From positions 496,001-560,000 of the forward strand of contig OY282368.1 of NCBI GenBank assembly GCA_958295725.1: a stretch of 64,000 nucleotides of DNA, in the 5' to 3' direction. Position numbers and translations under genes: made by a program. Positions 21,621 through 30,516 of this stretch are shown piece by piece. The number at the start of each line of letters is the position of its first letter. Position 1 is the first letter of the stretch. This stretch comes from an uncultured Alphaproteobacteria bacterium (GTDB lineage Bacteria; Pseudomonadota; Alphaproteobacteria; UBA2966). The notes under the pieces are model-generated. The model made no database searches. It had not been told where the DNA came from and saw nothing but the letters and a program-made list of their open reading frames with translations.

Positions 21621-22616
21621 ATGCGTTTGACCGTGAACGGCGAGGAGCGGGAGTTCGACCGCTCCCTGACCGTCTCGCAGCTCCTCGCCGAGCTCGGGAT
21701 CGATCCCCGGAAGGTCGCGCTCGAGCGCAACCTCGAGATCGTTCCGCGCGCCGCCTACGAGGGCACCGAGCTCGGCGACGGCGACCGGCTGGAGGTCGTC
21801 CACTTCATCGGCGGCGGAGCGGCCGAGGAGGCGCCGCCGTCCGCCGGCGAGGACACGTTCACCGTCGCCGGCCGCGAGTTCCGGTCGCGCCTGATCGTGG
21901 GCACCGGCAAGTACAGGGACTTCGAGGAGACCCGGTTGGCGCTCGAGGCGTCCGGCGCCGAGATCGTGACGGTCGCGGTGCGGCGGGTGAACGTCACCGA
22001 TCCCGATCGGCCGATGCTGGTCGATTTCGTCGACCCCGGGAAGTACGTCTACCTGCCCAACACCGCCGGATGCCACACGGCCGAGGAGGCGCTCCGGACC
22101 TTGCGTCTGGCGCGCGAGGCGGGCGGCTGGAAGCTCGTGAAGCTCGAGGTGCTCGGCGACGAGAAGACCCTGTATCCGGACATGATCGAGACCCTCGAGG
22201 CGACGGAAGTCCTCGTCCGCGAGGGCTTCGACGTCATGGTCTACTGCACCGACGACCCCCTGTTCGCCGGCCGCCTCGAGGACGCCGGGGCGGCCGCGAT
22301 CATGCCCCTGGGGGCGCCCATCGGGTCCGGTCTCGGCATCCGGAATCCGGTCGCCATCCGGCTGATCGTGGAGCGGTCGACGGTTCCCGTGCTCGTCGAC
22401 GCGGGCGTGGGAACGGCGTCCGACGCGACGTTCGCCATGGAGCTGGGCTGCGACGGGGTGCTGATGAACTCGGCGATCGCCCATGCCGACGATCCGGTCG
22501 TCATGGCGCGGGCCATGAAGCTCGCGGTGGAATCGGGGCGTCTCGCCTACCTCGCCGGCCGGATGCCCAGGAAGATGTACGCGGACCCGTCGTCCCCGCT
22601 CGGCGGGCTGATCTGA
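21621..22616 (+). CDS. ThiS-ThiG fusion: sulfur carrier and thiazole synthase
   Basis: This 331-residue protein has a ThiS domain at residues 1-66 ([20 protein letters not shown] through VVHFIGGG) and then a full ThiG from about residue 79: [49 protein letters not shown] and [20 protein letters not shown]. ThiG forms the thiazole of thiamine from deoxyxylulose phosphate, dehydroglycine (or glycine imine) and sulfur carried on ThiS. ThiS normally needs a free C-terminal Gly-Gly for thiocarboxylation. Here GGG is internal, so either the fusion is cleaved or the sulfur donor works differently. The start at ATG 21621 gives a full ThiS. No other thi genes and no TPP riboswitch are next to it. Confidence 0.95.
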   Translation: MRLTVNGEEREFDRSLTVSQLLAELGIDPRKVALERNLEIVPRAAYEGTELGDGDRLEVVHFIGGGAAEEAPPSAGEDTFTVAGREFRSRLIVGTGKYRDFEETRLALEASGAEIVTVAVRRVNVTDPDRPMLVDFVDPGKYVYLPNTAGCHTAEEALRTLRLAREAGGWKLVKLEVLGDEKTLYPDMIETLEATEVLVREGFDVMVYCTDDPLFAGRLEDAGAAAIMPLGAPIGSGLGIRNPVAIRLIVERSTVPVLVDAGVGTASDATFAMELGCDGVLMNSAIAHADDPVVMARAMKLAVESGRLAYLAGRMPRKMYADPSSPLGGLI

Positions 22617-22652
22617 TCCTCTCCCTCCACGAATCGCCCCTCGCGGACCGGC

Positions 22653-23444
22653 ATGACCGATGATGGCGCGCCGACGCCCCGGGCGCGCCGGTTCGGCCGG
22701 CGGCGCGTGACCGTCTGGTTCTGGGTCGTCCTCGGGTTGACGGTCGTGCCCGTTCTGGTATCGGCGGCGCGGCTGGCTCTGGCGGACCGCCCGCACTGGA
22801 GCGCCGCGAGCCATGTCTCGACCGGGCAGGCGCCCGACCCGGCGGCGACGCCGGAGCCGGTGATCCAGGTCTACGCGGCGCGGACGTGGGGCCTCCGGGG
22901 CTCGGTCGCCGTGCACACGTGGATCGCGAGCAAGCGCGCCGGCGCCGACCGCTACATGCGTTACGAGGTCATCGGCTGGTACGCGTACCGGGGCGGTTCG
23001 GCGCTGGTGCGGAGGCCGGGGCGCCCCGACGCGATGTGGTTCTCCAACCGTCCCGAGCTGCTGGTCGACCTGCGGGGCGACGGCGTGGAGGCGATCGTCG
23101 ACAAGGTCGAGGCGGCGGTCGAGGCCTACCCCTATTCCCGGACCTACCGGACGTGGCCGGGTCCCAACAGCAACACCTTCACCGCCTTCGTCGGCCGCCG
23201 GGTGCCGGAGCTCGGGCTCGACATGCCGCCGACGGCGGTCGGCAAGGACTATCTCGCGGACGGCGCCATCGTCGCGCGGTCGCCGAGCGGGACGGGGTAT
23301 CAGGTCTCGCTGTGGGGTCTCCTCGGCGCCATGGCCGCCGCGAGGGAGGGGATCGAGCTGAACGTCCTCGGCCTCGTCGTCGGGATCGGTTTCCAGCCTC
23401 CCGCCCTCAAGCTGCCCGGCCTGGGGCGCCTCGGCCCGAAGTAG
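22653..23444 (+). CDS. DUF3750 membrane-anchored protein
   Basis: This 263-residue protein has a basic N-terminus, one transmembrane segment at about residues 24-42 (VWFWVVLGLTVVPVLVSAAR), and an extracytoplasmic domain. Blocks typical of DUF3750 include IQVYAARTWGLRGSVAVHTW, YMRYEVIGWYAYRGGSALV, YPYSRTYRTWPGPNSNTF and a C-terminal LLGAMAAAREGIELNVLGL. The PGPNSNTFTAFV segment, with a possible His/Asn/Cys-like arrangement, has led others to suspect hydrolase activity, but no function is established. It lies 36 nt after the thiS-thiG fusion, so co-transcription is possible. Confidence 0.88.
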   Translation: MTDDGAPTPRARRFGRRRVTVWFWVVLGLTVVPVLVSAARLALADRPHWSAASHVSTGQAPDPAATPEPVIQVYAARTWGLRGSVAVHTWIASKRAGADRYMRYEVIGWYAYRGGSALVRRPGRPDAMWFSNRPELLVDLRGDGVEAIVDKVEAAVEAYPYSRTYRTWPGPNSNTFTAFVGRRVPELGLDMPPTAVGKDYLADGAIVARSPSGTGYQVSLWGLLGAMAAAREGIELNVLGLVVGIGFQPPALKLPGLGRLGPK

Positions 23445-23624
23445 GGGAGGGAAGGCCACGCGAACGCCACGTCCGGCGGGGCGGATGCCGCCGCCGACCG
23501 GCGGACGGATCCCGCGCGGCGGGTTGGCGCCGGCCGTCGCCCCCTCGTCGGTATCGATCGGCGGAAAGCGCTCTGGCCATCGGACTCGTTCATGGGCTAT
23601 ATTTGGTCCGAGCGGGGGAGCCTC

Positions 23625-23900
23625 ATGAAACTGTCCGACCAGATCAAACCCATCAGTTACCTCAAGGCTCACGCGGCGGAGATCGTTCGCACGCTCGGAG
23701 ACCGGCGGGAACCCCTGATCATCACCCAGAACGGCGAAGCCAAGGTGGTCATGCAGGATATCGACAGCTACGAGCGGATGCAGGAGACGGTCGCTCTGCT
23801 CAAGATTCTCGCGTTGGGCAACCACCAGATCGAAGCCGGTCAGGTGGAACCCGCCGCCAACGTCATCGCGCGGCTTCGGGAGCGCCGGCGACCCTGCTGA
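23625..23900 (+). CDS. Phd/YefM-type antitoxin
   Basis: This 91-residue protein reads MKLSDQIKPISYLKAHAAEI and continues with IITQNGEAKVVMQDIDSYER, the Phd/YefM DNA-binding fold. The C-terminal tail should bind and block the toxin encoded next. The start ATG 23625 has GGGGGAG 6 nt upstream, which favours it over the longer frame from 23592. The stop overlaps the toxin start by 1 nt (TGATG, 23898-23902). As in other type II modules, the antitoxin, alone or with the toxin, probably represses its own promoter. Confidence 0.92.
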   Translation: MKLSDQIKPISYLKAHAAEIVRTLGDRREPLIITQNGEAKVVMQDIDSYERMQETVALLKILALGNHQIEAGQVEPAANVIARLRERRRPC

Positions 23901-24238
23901 TGTCCTTCCTCGTCCAGTTGACCGGTGACGCGGCGCGCGACTTGGAAGAGATATACGATTACATCGATCGGCATGATTCGCCGGATCGCGCCGATCACGT
24001 GCTGGCGCGGATCGAAAAGGCGTTCGGCGGCCTTTCCGAATATCCCCGGCGCGGAAGTCACCCGAAAGAATTGCTGGACGTCGGAATTCGGGAATACCGC
24101 GAAGTCTTCTCCGAGCCCTACCGGATCATTTACCGGATGATCGGGAACACCGTCTACGTGATGGTGATCGCCGATGGGCGGCGCAATATGCGGGCATTGC
24201 TGGAGTGGCGCTTGCTACGGGCGGAAAGCCCGACCTGA
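23900..24238 (+). CDS. RelE/ParE family toxin
   Basis: This 112-residue protein reads MSFLVQLTGDAARDLEEIYD, with IDRHDSPDRADHVLARIEKAF, EYPRRGSHPKEL, YREVFSEPYRIIYRMIGNTVYVMVIADGRR at the core; this is the ParE/RelE fold with its conserved C-terminal R-I-IY-V-V-I-DGRR strand. ParE members poison gyrase and RelE members cut mRNA on ribosomes; sequence alone does not decide between them here. It is translationally coupled to the Phd-like antitoxin. Homologues paired with Phd tend to be annotated RelE/ParE. Confidence 0.92.
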   Translation: MSFLVQLTGDAARDLEEIYDYIDRHDSPDRADHVLARIEKAFGGLSEYPRRGSHPKELLDVGIREYREVFSEPYRIIYRMIGNTVYVMVIADGRRNMRALLEWRLLRAESPT

Positions 24239-24270
24239 AACCCTCGCGGTTTCCATCCTGTCCGTCGCAT

Positions 24271-24310
24271 ACCCCCTTCCGACCTCCCCTCTGAAAGGGC
24301 GAGGAGAGAT
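24271..24310. repeat. Intergenic palindromic element, copy 2
   Basis: It reads ACCCCCTTCCGACCTCCCCT, then CTGAA, then AGGGCGAGGAG, an imperfect hairpin with the same layout as the elements at 10711-10747 and 26928-26962. It lies in the 246-bp gap before the first Rieske gene. Confidence 0.5.
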
Positions 24311-24484
24311 CGTTTCGGGATCCCACCGGTCCGCCCGGTCGGCGGGGCTTCCGCCGCGGGGTCTTCTTTCGAGCCTCCGGTTGAAGGGGGGCGCTCGCCT
24401 GGGGCATAGTTGCCGTCGGGAAAGTTCCGCGCGCGGCGCGGCGACCGCCGGCGCGTCGGGGACACGGAGAGACGGGAGACCCAC

Positions 24485-25876
24485 ATGAGCGTTGCGGAAT
24501 ACGTCCGGCCCGAAATGCCCGAGGGAAACTTCCGCGGGGCGCGAAAGGCCAGCCGGCCGCCGCCCGACCCGCTGCTCACCGAGACCGGCCCGGGCACCCC
24601 GTGCGGGGAGTACCTGCGGGCTTTCTGGTGGCCGGTCGGGATGACGGAGGAGGTCCCCGGCGATCTCCCCTTCAGGACCAGGCTTCTGGGCGAGGACCTC
24701 GTGCTGTTCCGGACCCGCCGGGGCGATTACGGCTGCCTTCATCTCAACTGTAGCCATCGCAACACGTCCCTCGAATTCGGCCGCGTGACCGAACGCGGTA
24801 TCCGCTGCTGCTACCACGGCTGGGAATACGCCATCGACGGGACCATCCTCGACACGCCCGGCGAGCCCGCCGGCAGCAGGATCAAGGAGAGGGTGTTCCA
24901 CGGCGCCTACCCCGTGGTCGAGTTCAAGGGACTGCTGTTCGTGTACATGGGGCCGCGGGACCGGATGCCCGAGTTCCCGGTCTACGACACCTTCAACCTC
25001 GCCGACGACGAGCTGGCGCCCTACTCGATCTCGTATCCGGCGAACTGGCTCCAGATCGCCGAGAACACCACCGACCCGTACCACACGGTGTTCCTGCACG
25101 CCAACCACTCCACCGATCACTTCGAGGAGAGTTGGGCCGAGATGCCCGTCATCGACTGGCACGAGCACGAGAACGGCCGCCACACCTGCAACATCTGCGC
25201 CTTCCGCTGGAAGGACAACGTCTGGGTGCGGGTCTACGAGACGTTCTTCCCGAGCTTCAGCCAGGTCGGGTCGTTCTTCGAGACCGCCGAGGACGAGAAG
25301 TATTTCCAGCGCGCCGCGATCACCAAATGGACGGTGCCGGTCGACGACGCGACCACCAGGATCACGGCGTGGCGGCACTTCGGCAAGGCCATCGACCCGG
25401 ACGGCCAGGGGCGGCGCGAGCTCGTGGGCAAGGACACCGTCGACTTCCTGGGCCAGACCGCCGATCGCCCCTACGAGGAGCGCCAGCGCGTTCCGAGCGA
25501 TTACGAGGCGCAGGTCGGCCAGGGCGTCGTCGCCGTGCACGGCACGGAGAACCTCGGCCACACCGACCGGGGCGTCGCCATCCTGCGCCGGAACCTCCGC
25601 GCCGGCATCGAGCGGGTGCGGAACGGGGAGCCGCCCGCCCGTCCGCCCGGGAACGGGGAGGAGGTGCCGTCCTGGTGCAGCGACACGATCATCCCGTTGC
25701 CGGCGGCGCCGGGCGAGGACGACGAGGAGCTGCGGCGGCGCGTGTCCGCCGCCGTCGTCGAGGTTCTCCGTTCGGCGGACGGGATGCCGCGTGGGGAGCG
25801 GACGGCCTGGATCGAGGCCGAGCTCGCCCGCATCAAGGACCGGCCGGAGTTCGCGCGGACGCCCCCGGCCGGGTAG
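24485..25876 (+). CDS. Rieske aromatic ring-hydroxylating oxygenase, alpha subunit (copy 1)
   Basis: This 463-residue protein carries a Rieske [2Fe-2S] domain with ligands C89, H91 (CSH) and C108, H111 (CCYHGW). A mononuclear iron site is seen in TTDPYHTVFLH, matching the D-x2-H-x4-H pattern. It resembles the phthalate 4,5-dioxygenase type oxygenase subunits, which hydroxylate or demethylate aromatic acids using electrons from a separate reductase. No reductase or ferredoxin gene is in the window, so the substrate and partner are unknown. The start ATG 24485 lies just after an AGACGGGAGACC sequence. The second Rieske gene at 28008-29393 shows the same plan, so they are likely paralogues. Confidence 0.93.
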   Translation: MSVAEYVRPEMPEGNFRGARKASRPPPDPLLTETGPGTPCGEYLRAFWWPVGMTEEVPGDLPFRTRLLGEDLVLFRTRRGDYGCLHLNCSHRNTSLEFGRVTERGIRCCYHGWEYAIDGTILDTPGEPAGSRIKERVFHGAYPVVEFKGLLFVYMGPRDRMPEFPVYDTFNLADDELAPYSISYPANWLQIAENTTDPYHTVFLHANHSTDHFEESWAEMPVIDWHEHENGRHTCNICAFRWKDNVWVRVYETFFPSFSQVGSFFETAEDEKYFQRAAITKWTVPVDDATTRITAWRHFGKAIDPDGQGRRELVGKDTVDFLGQTADRPYEERQRVPSDYEAQVGQGVVAVHGTENLGHTDRGVAILRRNLRAGIERVRNGEPPARPPGNGEEVPSWCSDTIIPLPAAPGEDDEELRRRVSAAVVEVLRSADGMPRGERTAWIEAELARIKDRPEFARTPPAG

Positions 25877-25938
25877 CCGACCGATACGGTCGCGTCCGGT
25901 TCGTGGTGCGTGCGGGTGCGTCAGGACGGACCGGGGAC

Positions 25939-26829
25939 CTACAGCGCGATGACCGCGGCGCCCATGACGATCAGCAGCCACAGGCAGACCCGCCGGTAGG
26001 CCTCGTTGGACGCGCGCCGGAAGTAGCGGGCGCCCACCCACATGGGCAGCGAGAAGGGCAGGATCAGGACGACGCCGAGCACGAGGGAGCCCAGATCCGC
26101 CCCGCCGCCGATGGCGACTCCGGTCATGGTGAGCGCCGACACCACCCCGAGGACGATGAGGATGTTGGCGCGCTGCATGGCGGCCCGGATCGTCCCCGAA
26201 AGGTAGTAGATGGTCGCCCCGGGGGCGCCCATGCCAAAGAAGCCGCCGGTGAAGCCGCTGAACGAGCCCGCCGCCGCGCTGGTCAGGACGTTGCGCGGGC
26301 CGCCGTAGTTCCAGCCCCGGATCATGATCAGGGCGACCAGGATGACGATGCCACCCATCAGCCGCCGCGTGACGCCCGGGTCGACGGCGAGCAGCAGGGC
26401 GACGCCGACGGGAACCGTGGCGAACGCCATGAGGCACGCGGGGATGACGTCGGGCCAGTCCGCGTCGCGGGACGCCTCCGGCAGCAGCAGGATGGACCCG
26501 AGCGCCGAGAGGCCGATGCCGACGGCGACCGACTCCGCGGGCCCGTAGACGAACGTGAGCAGAGGCACCATGACGAGGGTGGCGCCGAAGCCCGTGAAGC
26601 CCTGAAGCATCCCGCCCACGGCCGTTACCGCCAGGGTGTAGGCGAACTCTGACCGCCAGAACTCCGCCAGGTCGATGGTGAGCGAGATGGTCAGGTCCGC
26701 GGCCGGCGTCGCCGGCTCGGCCGCGCCCAGGCCCGGCGTCGTCCAGTACCAGACGCCCATGACGACGCACATGGCGCTCGTCCCGACGCACAGGAGCAGC
26801 AGCGATCTCTTCAGGGCCGTGTCGAGCAA
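25939..26829 (-). CDS. TauE/SafE family anion permease
   Basis: This 296-residue protein from a TTG start at 26829 (GGAGGA 3-4 nt upstream) is strongly hydrophobic, with about eight predicted membrane segments. Two family repeats are visible: AVGGMLQGFTGFGATLVMVP and SFSGFTGGFFGMGAPGATIYY. TauE/SafE proteins export or import sulfite, sulfoacetate or other organic anions. Set between a Rieske oxygenase and a PEP mutase-like gene, it may move the organic acid these enzymes handle; that is inference. The much longer open frame upstream of 26829 is an antisense shadow of the next gene. Confidence 0.88.
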   Translation of the reverse strand: MLDTALKRSLLLLCVGTSAMCVVMGVWYWTTPGLGAAEPATPAADLTISLTIDLAEFWRSEFAYTLAVTAVGGMLQGFTGFGATLVMVPLLTFVYGPAESVAVGIGLSALGSILLLPEASRDADWPDVIPACLMAFATVPVGVALLLAVDPGVTRRLMGGIVILVALIMIRGWNYGGPRNVLTSAAAGSFSGFTGGFFGMGAPGATIYYLSGTIRAAMQRANILIVLGVVSALTMTGVAIGGGADLGSLVLGVVLILPFSLPMWVGARYFRRASNEAYRRVCLWLLIVMGAAVIAL

Positions 26830-26927
26830 GAGTCCTCCGGGCCGGTTCGCCGCGGTTCCCCCGGCGGGACGCGGGGGAATTATAGACCTTCCGCCCGCCG
26901 TCCGCCTTCCCGACGCGGCGACCCGCC

Positions 26928-26962
26928 CCCTTCCGGCCTTCCCTCCGGTAGGGGGGAGGAGT
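26928..26962. repeat. Intergenic palindromic element, copy 3
   Basis: It reads CCCCCTTCCGG, CCTTCCCTCC, GGTA, then GGGGGGAGG, a hairpin like the elements at 10711 and 24271. It lies in the 243-bp spacer between the divergent TauE/SafE and PEP mutase-like genes. Confidence 0.5.
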
Positions 26963-27072
26963 ATGAACGGGGCGCCGAAGGCAGCGCGAACGCCGCGGTC
27001 GGCGGCCGGTTGACAGGCGGATACCCGCCCCGACAATTCGTTCGCCTCGACCCACGGGAAGGATGTCTCGAC

Positions 27073-27939
27073 ATGGAACCGCGCGAACAGCTCCGCAGGC
27101 ACATCTCCGAGGACAAGTACCTCGTCGTTCCCGGCGCCTTCGACGCCCTGACCGCCCGCCTCGTCGAGATCGCCGGGTTCGAGGCGCTCTACCTGACGGG
27201 CGGCGGGTTCTCGCGGGCCAACGGCTACCCCGACATGGGGTTGATGACGATGCTCGAGGTCACCCACTGGGTCGGTCTCGTATGCGACGCCGTGAACATT
27301 CCCGTCATCGCCGACGCGGACTCCGGCTACGGCAACGCCGTCAACGTGGTGCGCGCGGTGCGGGAGTTCGAGAAGACCGGCGTCGCCGGCATCCACCTGG
27401 AGGACCAGGTCGCGCCCAAGAAGTGCGGACACTACGAGGGTAAGGAGATCGTGCCGCCGCGGGAGATGGCCGGGAAGATCAAGGCCGCCGTCGACGCGCG
27501 GCGGGACGACGACTTCGTCGTCATCGCGCGCACCGACGCCATCGCCGTGGAAGGGTTCGACGCCGCCATCGACCGCATGAACCTCTATATCGAGTCGGGC
27601 GCCGACGTGGGCTTCGTGGAAGCGCCCCGGAACCGCGAGCAGCTCGAATCGATTCCCTCCAGGATCGACGGGCCCGCGCTCGTCAACGTCTTCAAGGGCG
27701 GCAAGACGCCCGTCCTCCCCAGGGCGGAGTTCGCCGCGATGGGATACCGGATCGGCATCTATCCGAACCAGACCCACCGGGCCGCCATCTTCGCGGCGAA
27801 GGAAGTGCTCCGGGTCCTCAAGGAGGACGGCGATACCGAGCGCTGCGAGGACCGGATGGCCTCGTGGATGGACCGCGAGGCGGCGGTGAACACGGAATGG
27901 TGGCGGGCGCGGGAGGCGGAGTACCTGAGCCTCGAATAG
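27073..27939 (+). CDS. PEP mutase / isocitrate lyase superfamily enzyme
   Basis: This 288-residue TIM-barrel protein starts MEPREQLRRHISEDKYLVVP. It has DADSGYGNAVNVVRAVREFE (Mg-binding Asp residues), GIHLEDQVAPKKCGHYEGKE with the KKCGH catalytic loop of lyase members, and VIARTDAIAVEGFDAAI. The Cys in KKCGH points to a carbon-carbon lyase such as 2-methylisocitrate or dimethylmalate lyase, or an oxaloacetate/oxalomalate-type enzyme, rather than a phosphonate mutase. The exact substrate is not determined. The start at ATG 27073 has GGAAGGA about 10 nt upstream. It is 68 nt upstream of the second Rieske gene and in the same direction. Confidence 0.9.
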   Translation: MEPREQLRRHISEDKYLVVPGAFDALTARLVEIAGFEALYLTGGGFSRANGYPDMGLMTMLEVTHWVGLVCDAVNIPVIADADSGYGNAVNVVRAVREFEKTGVAGIHLEDQVAPKKCGHYEGKEIVPPREMAGKIKAAVDARRDDDFVVIARTDAIAVEGFDAAIDRMNLYIESGADVGFVEAPRNREQLESIPSRIDGPALVNVFKGGKTPVLPRAEFAAMGYRIGIYPNQTHRAAIFAAKEVLRVLKEDGDTERCEDRMASWMDREAAVNTEWWRAREAEYLSLE

Positions 27940-28007
27940 TTCCGGTTGACAGGAGCCGCCGGTCCGGCATCGTGGGGCGGGATCGTCGCGACGGAAAGGA
28001 GACGCGC

Positions 28008-29393
28008 ATGGCCATTCGGGAACCCGACCCGATCGGCGCCGGCCCCGGGGCGGTGAACGAGCCCTATTCGGGGTACCTGCTCCGGGACGTGCCGCGGGAA
28101 GACGCGGAGCTCACCCACACGGGCCCGGGGTCGCCGATGGGCGAGCTCATGCGCCGGTTCTGGCAGCCGGTCTGCCTGAGCCAGGAACTGTCCGATCTGC
28201 CCAAGGCCGTCCGCGTCCTCGGCGAGGACCTCGTCGCCTTCCGCGCCAGGTCGGGCGACGTCGGGGTCTTGCGCCGCCATTGCAGCCATCGCGGCGCCTC
28301 GCTCGAATACGGGATCGTCGCCGAGCGCGGACTGCGTTGCTGCTATCACGGCTGGCTGTTCGCGCCGGACGGCGAGATCCTGGAGACGCCGGGCGAGCCT
28401 CCCGGCTCGCGCCTGAAGGACTCGTTCCGGCACGGCGCCTACCCCGCGCGGGAGCATCGCGGCCTCGTGTTCGCCTATATGGGGCCGCCCGGGGAAGAGC
28501 CGGAGTTCCCCCTGTTCGACACCTGCGAGGATCCCGACGGCCGCATGGCGCCGTACTCCGTCTGGCACGACTGCAACTGGTTGCAGGTGCAGGAGAACAT
28601 CATGGACCCGATCCATGCCTGCTTCCTCCATGTCAATATGACCAACCTTCAGCTTTCCGAGGACTTCGGGGGCCTTCCCGAGCTCGAATTTCACGTGACC
28701 GAGGGCGGTAGCGGCATGTTGTTCGTGACCTCCCGCCGCGTCCGCGAGCGTATCTGGGTGCGGACCAACCATGCCCTGCTGCCCAACTTCCTCCAGATCG
28801 CCCCGATCTTTCCGCGCACCCACGTATCGACCTATTTCGCCCGGGTCGGCAACACGCGGTGGTGCGTGCCCATCGACGACAGCCAATGCAACCTGATCGG
28901 CTGGCGCCACTTCGGCGACCTCGTCGATCCCCGCGGCGAGGGGCGGGAGGACCTGTGCGGGCCGAACTCGATCGACCTGTTCGGCCAGGACGGCAACCGC
29001 GGCTACGAGCGACGGCAGCGCGAACCCGGGGACTGGGACGTGCTGACCGGCCAGCGGCCCATCGCCGTGCACGCGCTCGAACACCTCGGCGCGCACGACC
29101 GGGGCGTGACGATGCTGCGCCGGCTGCTCCGCGCGGCGGCGCGCGGCGAGGCCCCGGAAGCGGTCGCCCGCTCGCAGCGGGGGACCGGCGGCCCCCACGT
29201 CAACACCTTCACCCAGGACGCGGTGCTGGAGATCCCGCCCGCCGAGGGCGACGCCGACCTCGCCCTGCTGCGCGAGACCGGACAGCGGGTGTTCGAAACG
29301 GTGATGGAAGGCGCGAGGTTCTTCGGCGACGAACGCCGCGCCTTCATGCGCGAGCGCTACCGGACGCTGGAACGGGACGCCCGGACGTCCTGA
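28008..29393 (+). CDS. Rieske aromatic ring-hydroxylating oxygenase, alpha subunit (copy 2)
   Basis: This 461-residue protein has Rieske ligands C92, H94 (CSH) and C111, H114 (CCYHGW), and a mononuclear iron site in MDPIHACFLH. The layout and many blocks (GPGSPMGELMRRFWQPV, TPGEPPGSRLKD, GWRHFGDLVDP, HALEHLGAHDRGV) match the copy at 24485-25876. It is therefore a paralogue with perhaps a different substrate. The start ATG 28008 has GGAAAGGAG 7 nt upstream. Its last codons lie in a 34-bp segment repeated at 30932-30965, beyond the HigBA module. Confidence 0.93.
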   Translation: MAIREPDPIGAGPGAVNEPYSGYLLRDVPREDAELTHTGPGSPMGELMRRFWQPVCLSQELSDLPKAVRVLGEDLVAFRARSGDVGVLRRHCSHRGASLEYGIVAERGLRCCYHGWLFAPDGEILETPGEPPGSRLKDSFRHGAYPAREHRGLVFAYMGPPGEEPEFPLFDTCEDPDGRMAPYSVWHDCNWLQVQENIMDPIHACFLHVNMTNLQLSEDFGGLPELEFHVTEGGSGMLFVTSRRVRERIWVRTNHALLPNFLQIAPIFPRTHVSTYFARVGNTRWCVPIDDSQCNLIGWRHFGDLVDPRGEGREDLCGPNSIDLFGQDGNRGYERRQREPGDWDVLTGQRPIAVHALEHLGAHDRGVTMLRRLLRAAARGEAPEAVARSQRGTGGPHVNTFTQDAVLEIPPAEGDADLALLRETGQRVFETVMEGARFFGDERRAFMRERYRTLERDARTS

Positions 29394-29411
29394 ACGACGC
29401 GCACGTCGCCC
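29378..29411. repeat. 34-bp direct repeat, left copy (Rieske gene 3' end)
   Basis: The segment that includes the last codons and stop of the second Rieske gene recurs at 30932-30965, with 30 of 34 bases the same by eye. The two copies bracket the HigBA toxin-antitoxin module (29412-30931). Confidence 0.7.
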
Positions 29412-29421
29412 CGCCGGGCGG

Positions 29422-30504
29422 CTATGCCTCGCTTTTCCGGGCCAGCCCGATCTTCAGACCGTTGAGATGCGTCCACGGGAGAAGCCCCCGGTGCTGGAGC
29501 ATTCCGACGACGATGCCGGGAGCTATTCCCTGTTCGTCGGCGAAAGCTCTCACCGTGTCCGCGCGGCGCGGCGTGGTGGCGACGAACCGTTCCCACGCGC
29601 GCCGGGGGATCAGGGTGTCGGACGCCCACTCGTCGGCCTCCGTCTCCAGACTGGCGGCGCCCCCGTTCGCCCCGTCGACGAAGACCGCCTTCTTGCTGTG
29701 ATGCAGGACGTGCGCCGCTTCGTGAAAGAAGCTGAACCAGAGGTGGTCGTCGGATCTGTGCCGCGCGCTCAACTCGATCACGGCCTTCCGGGGGGAGAGC
29801 CACCACGCCGCGCCGCTGAGCGCCGTTCCGGGGAGGGGGCGGACCAGCGCGAGCGCGACCCCCGCCCCATTGCACAGCACCGCGGCCTCGGACAGGGCTT
29901 CCTCGACCGGTTCGCGCGTCAGTCCGCGGATTTGCCGGACCGCCCGCCTGAACCGGCTTGCGTTGTAGTCCGCGCACTCCTGCCTTTCGGCTTCGATCTC
30001 GCCGAGACGCCGCCACGTCGCCAACGCGGCCTCGTTGCTCTTGAAGCTCGGCGAGTGCCTGTAGGCCACGTTCGCGCGGCCGTGGCGCGCGGTCCACGCA
30101 TCGACCGAGCCGACCCGGAAGAACGCGAGCAATTTCGATACCGCGTCGGCTTCGGACTCCGGGCGCTCGAGGCATCCCCGCTTCACCAGCTCGCGGACCG
30201 GAAACGCCTTGGCCCACTCCGCCGGCGCCGCCGCATACTCCGCCTGCCGGGCCATGTGGAGCCGGTAGTCGGACTCGATCCCGAGCCAGATTCCGGCGGC
30301 GACGCCCAGCACCTTCTCGAACTGGTGCGCGGTTGCCGGTTCGACCGGCGCCTTTCCGGCGATGATTTCGCTGATGAGCTTCGGAGAGCGTCCGCATCGC
30401 CGCGCGAATTCAGCCTGGGAAATCCCATCGGCCTCCAGACGCTCCTCCAGGATCCATCCCGGCGGAACCGCGTAGTTCGGCCTGTATTGCCCTGTCGTCG
30501 CCAT
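29422..30504 (-). CDS. HigA-type antitoxin fused to ImmA/IrrE metallopeptidase
   Basis: This 360-residue protein has an N-terminal HigA-like Xre helix-turn-helix (PGWILEERLEADGISQAEFA and RRCGRSPKLISEIIAGKAPV, residues about 15-60). After a helical linker comes an ImmA/IrrE zinc peptidase domain with HEAAH at 261-265 and the distal acidic E-x2-A-D-E-W-A-SD ligand region (ETEADEWASDTLIP). Family knowledge: these fusions repress the toxin operon and may be cleaved or act in trans under stress. It lies 12 nt downstream of the toxin gene in a toxin-first order typical of HigBA. Confidence 0.9.
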   Translation of the reverse strand: MATTGQYRPNYAVPPGWILEERLEADGISQAEFARRCGRSPKLISEIIAGKAPVEPATAHQFEKVLGVAAGIWLGIESDYRLHMARQAEYAAAPAEWAKAFPVRELVKRGCLERPESEADAVSKLLAFFRVGSVDAWTARHGRANVAYRHSPSFKSNEAALATWRRLGEIEAERQECADYNASRFRRAVRQIRGLTREPVEEALSEAAVLCNGAGVALALVRPLPGTALSGAAWWLSPRKAVIELSARHRSDDHLWFSFFHEAAHVLHHSKKAVFVDGANGGAASLETEADEWASDTLIPRRAWERFVATTPRRADTVRAFADEQGIAPGIVVGMLQHRGLLPWTHLNGLKIGLARKSEA

Positions 30505-30516
30505 CTCTCTCCTCCG

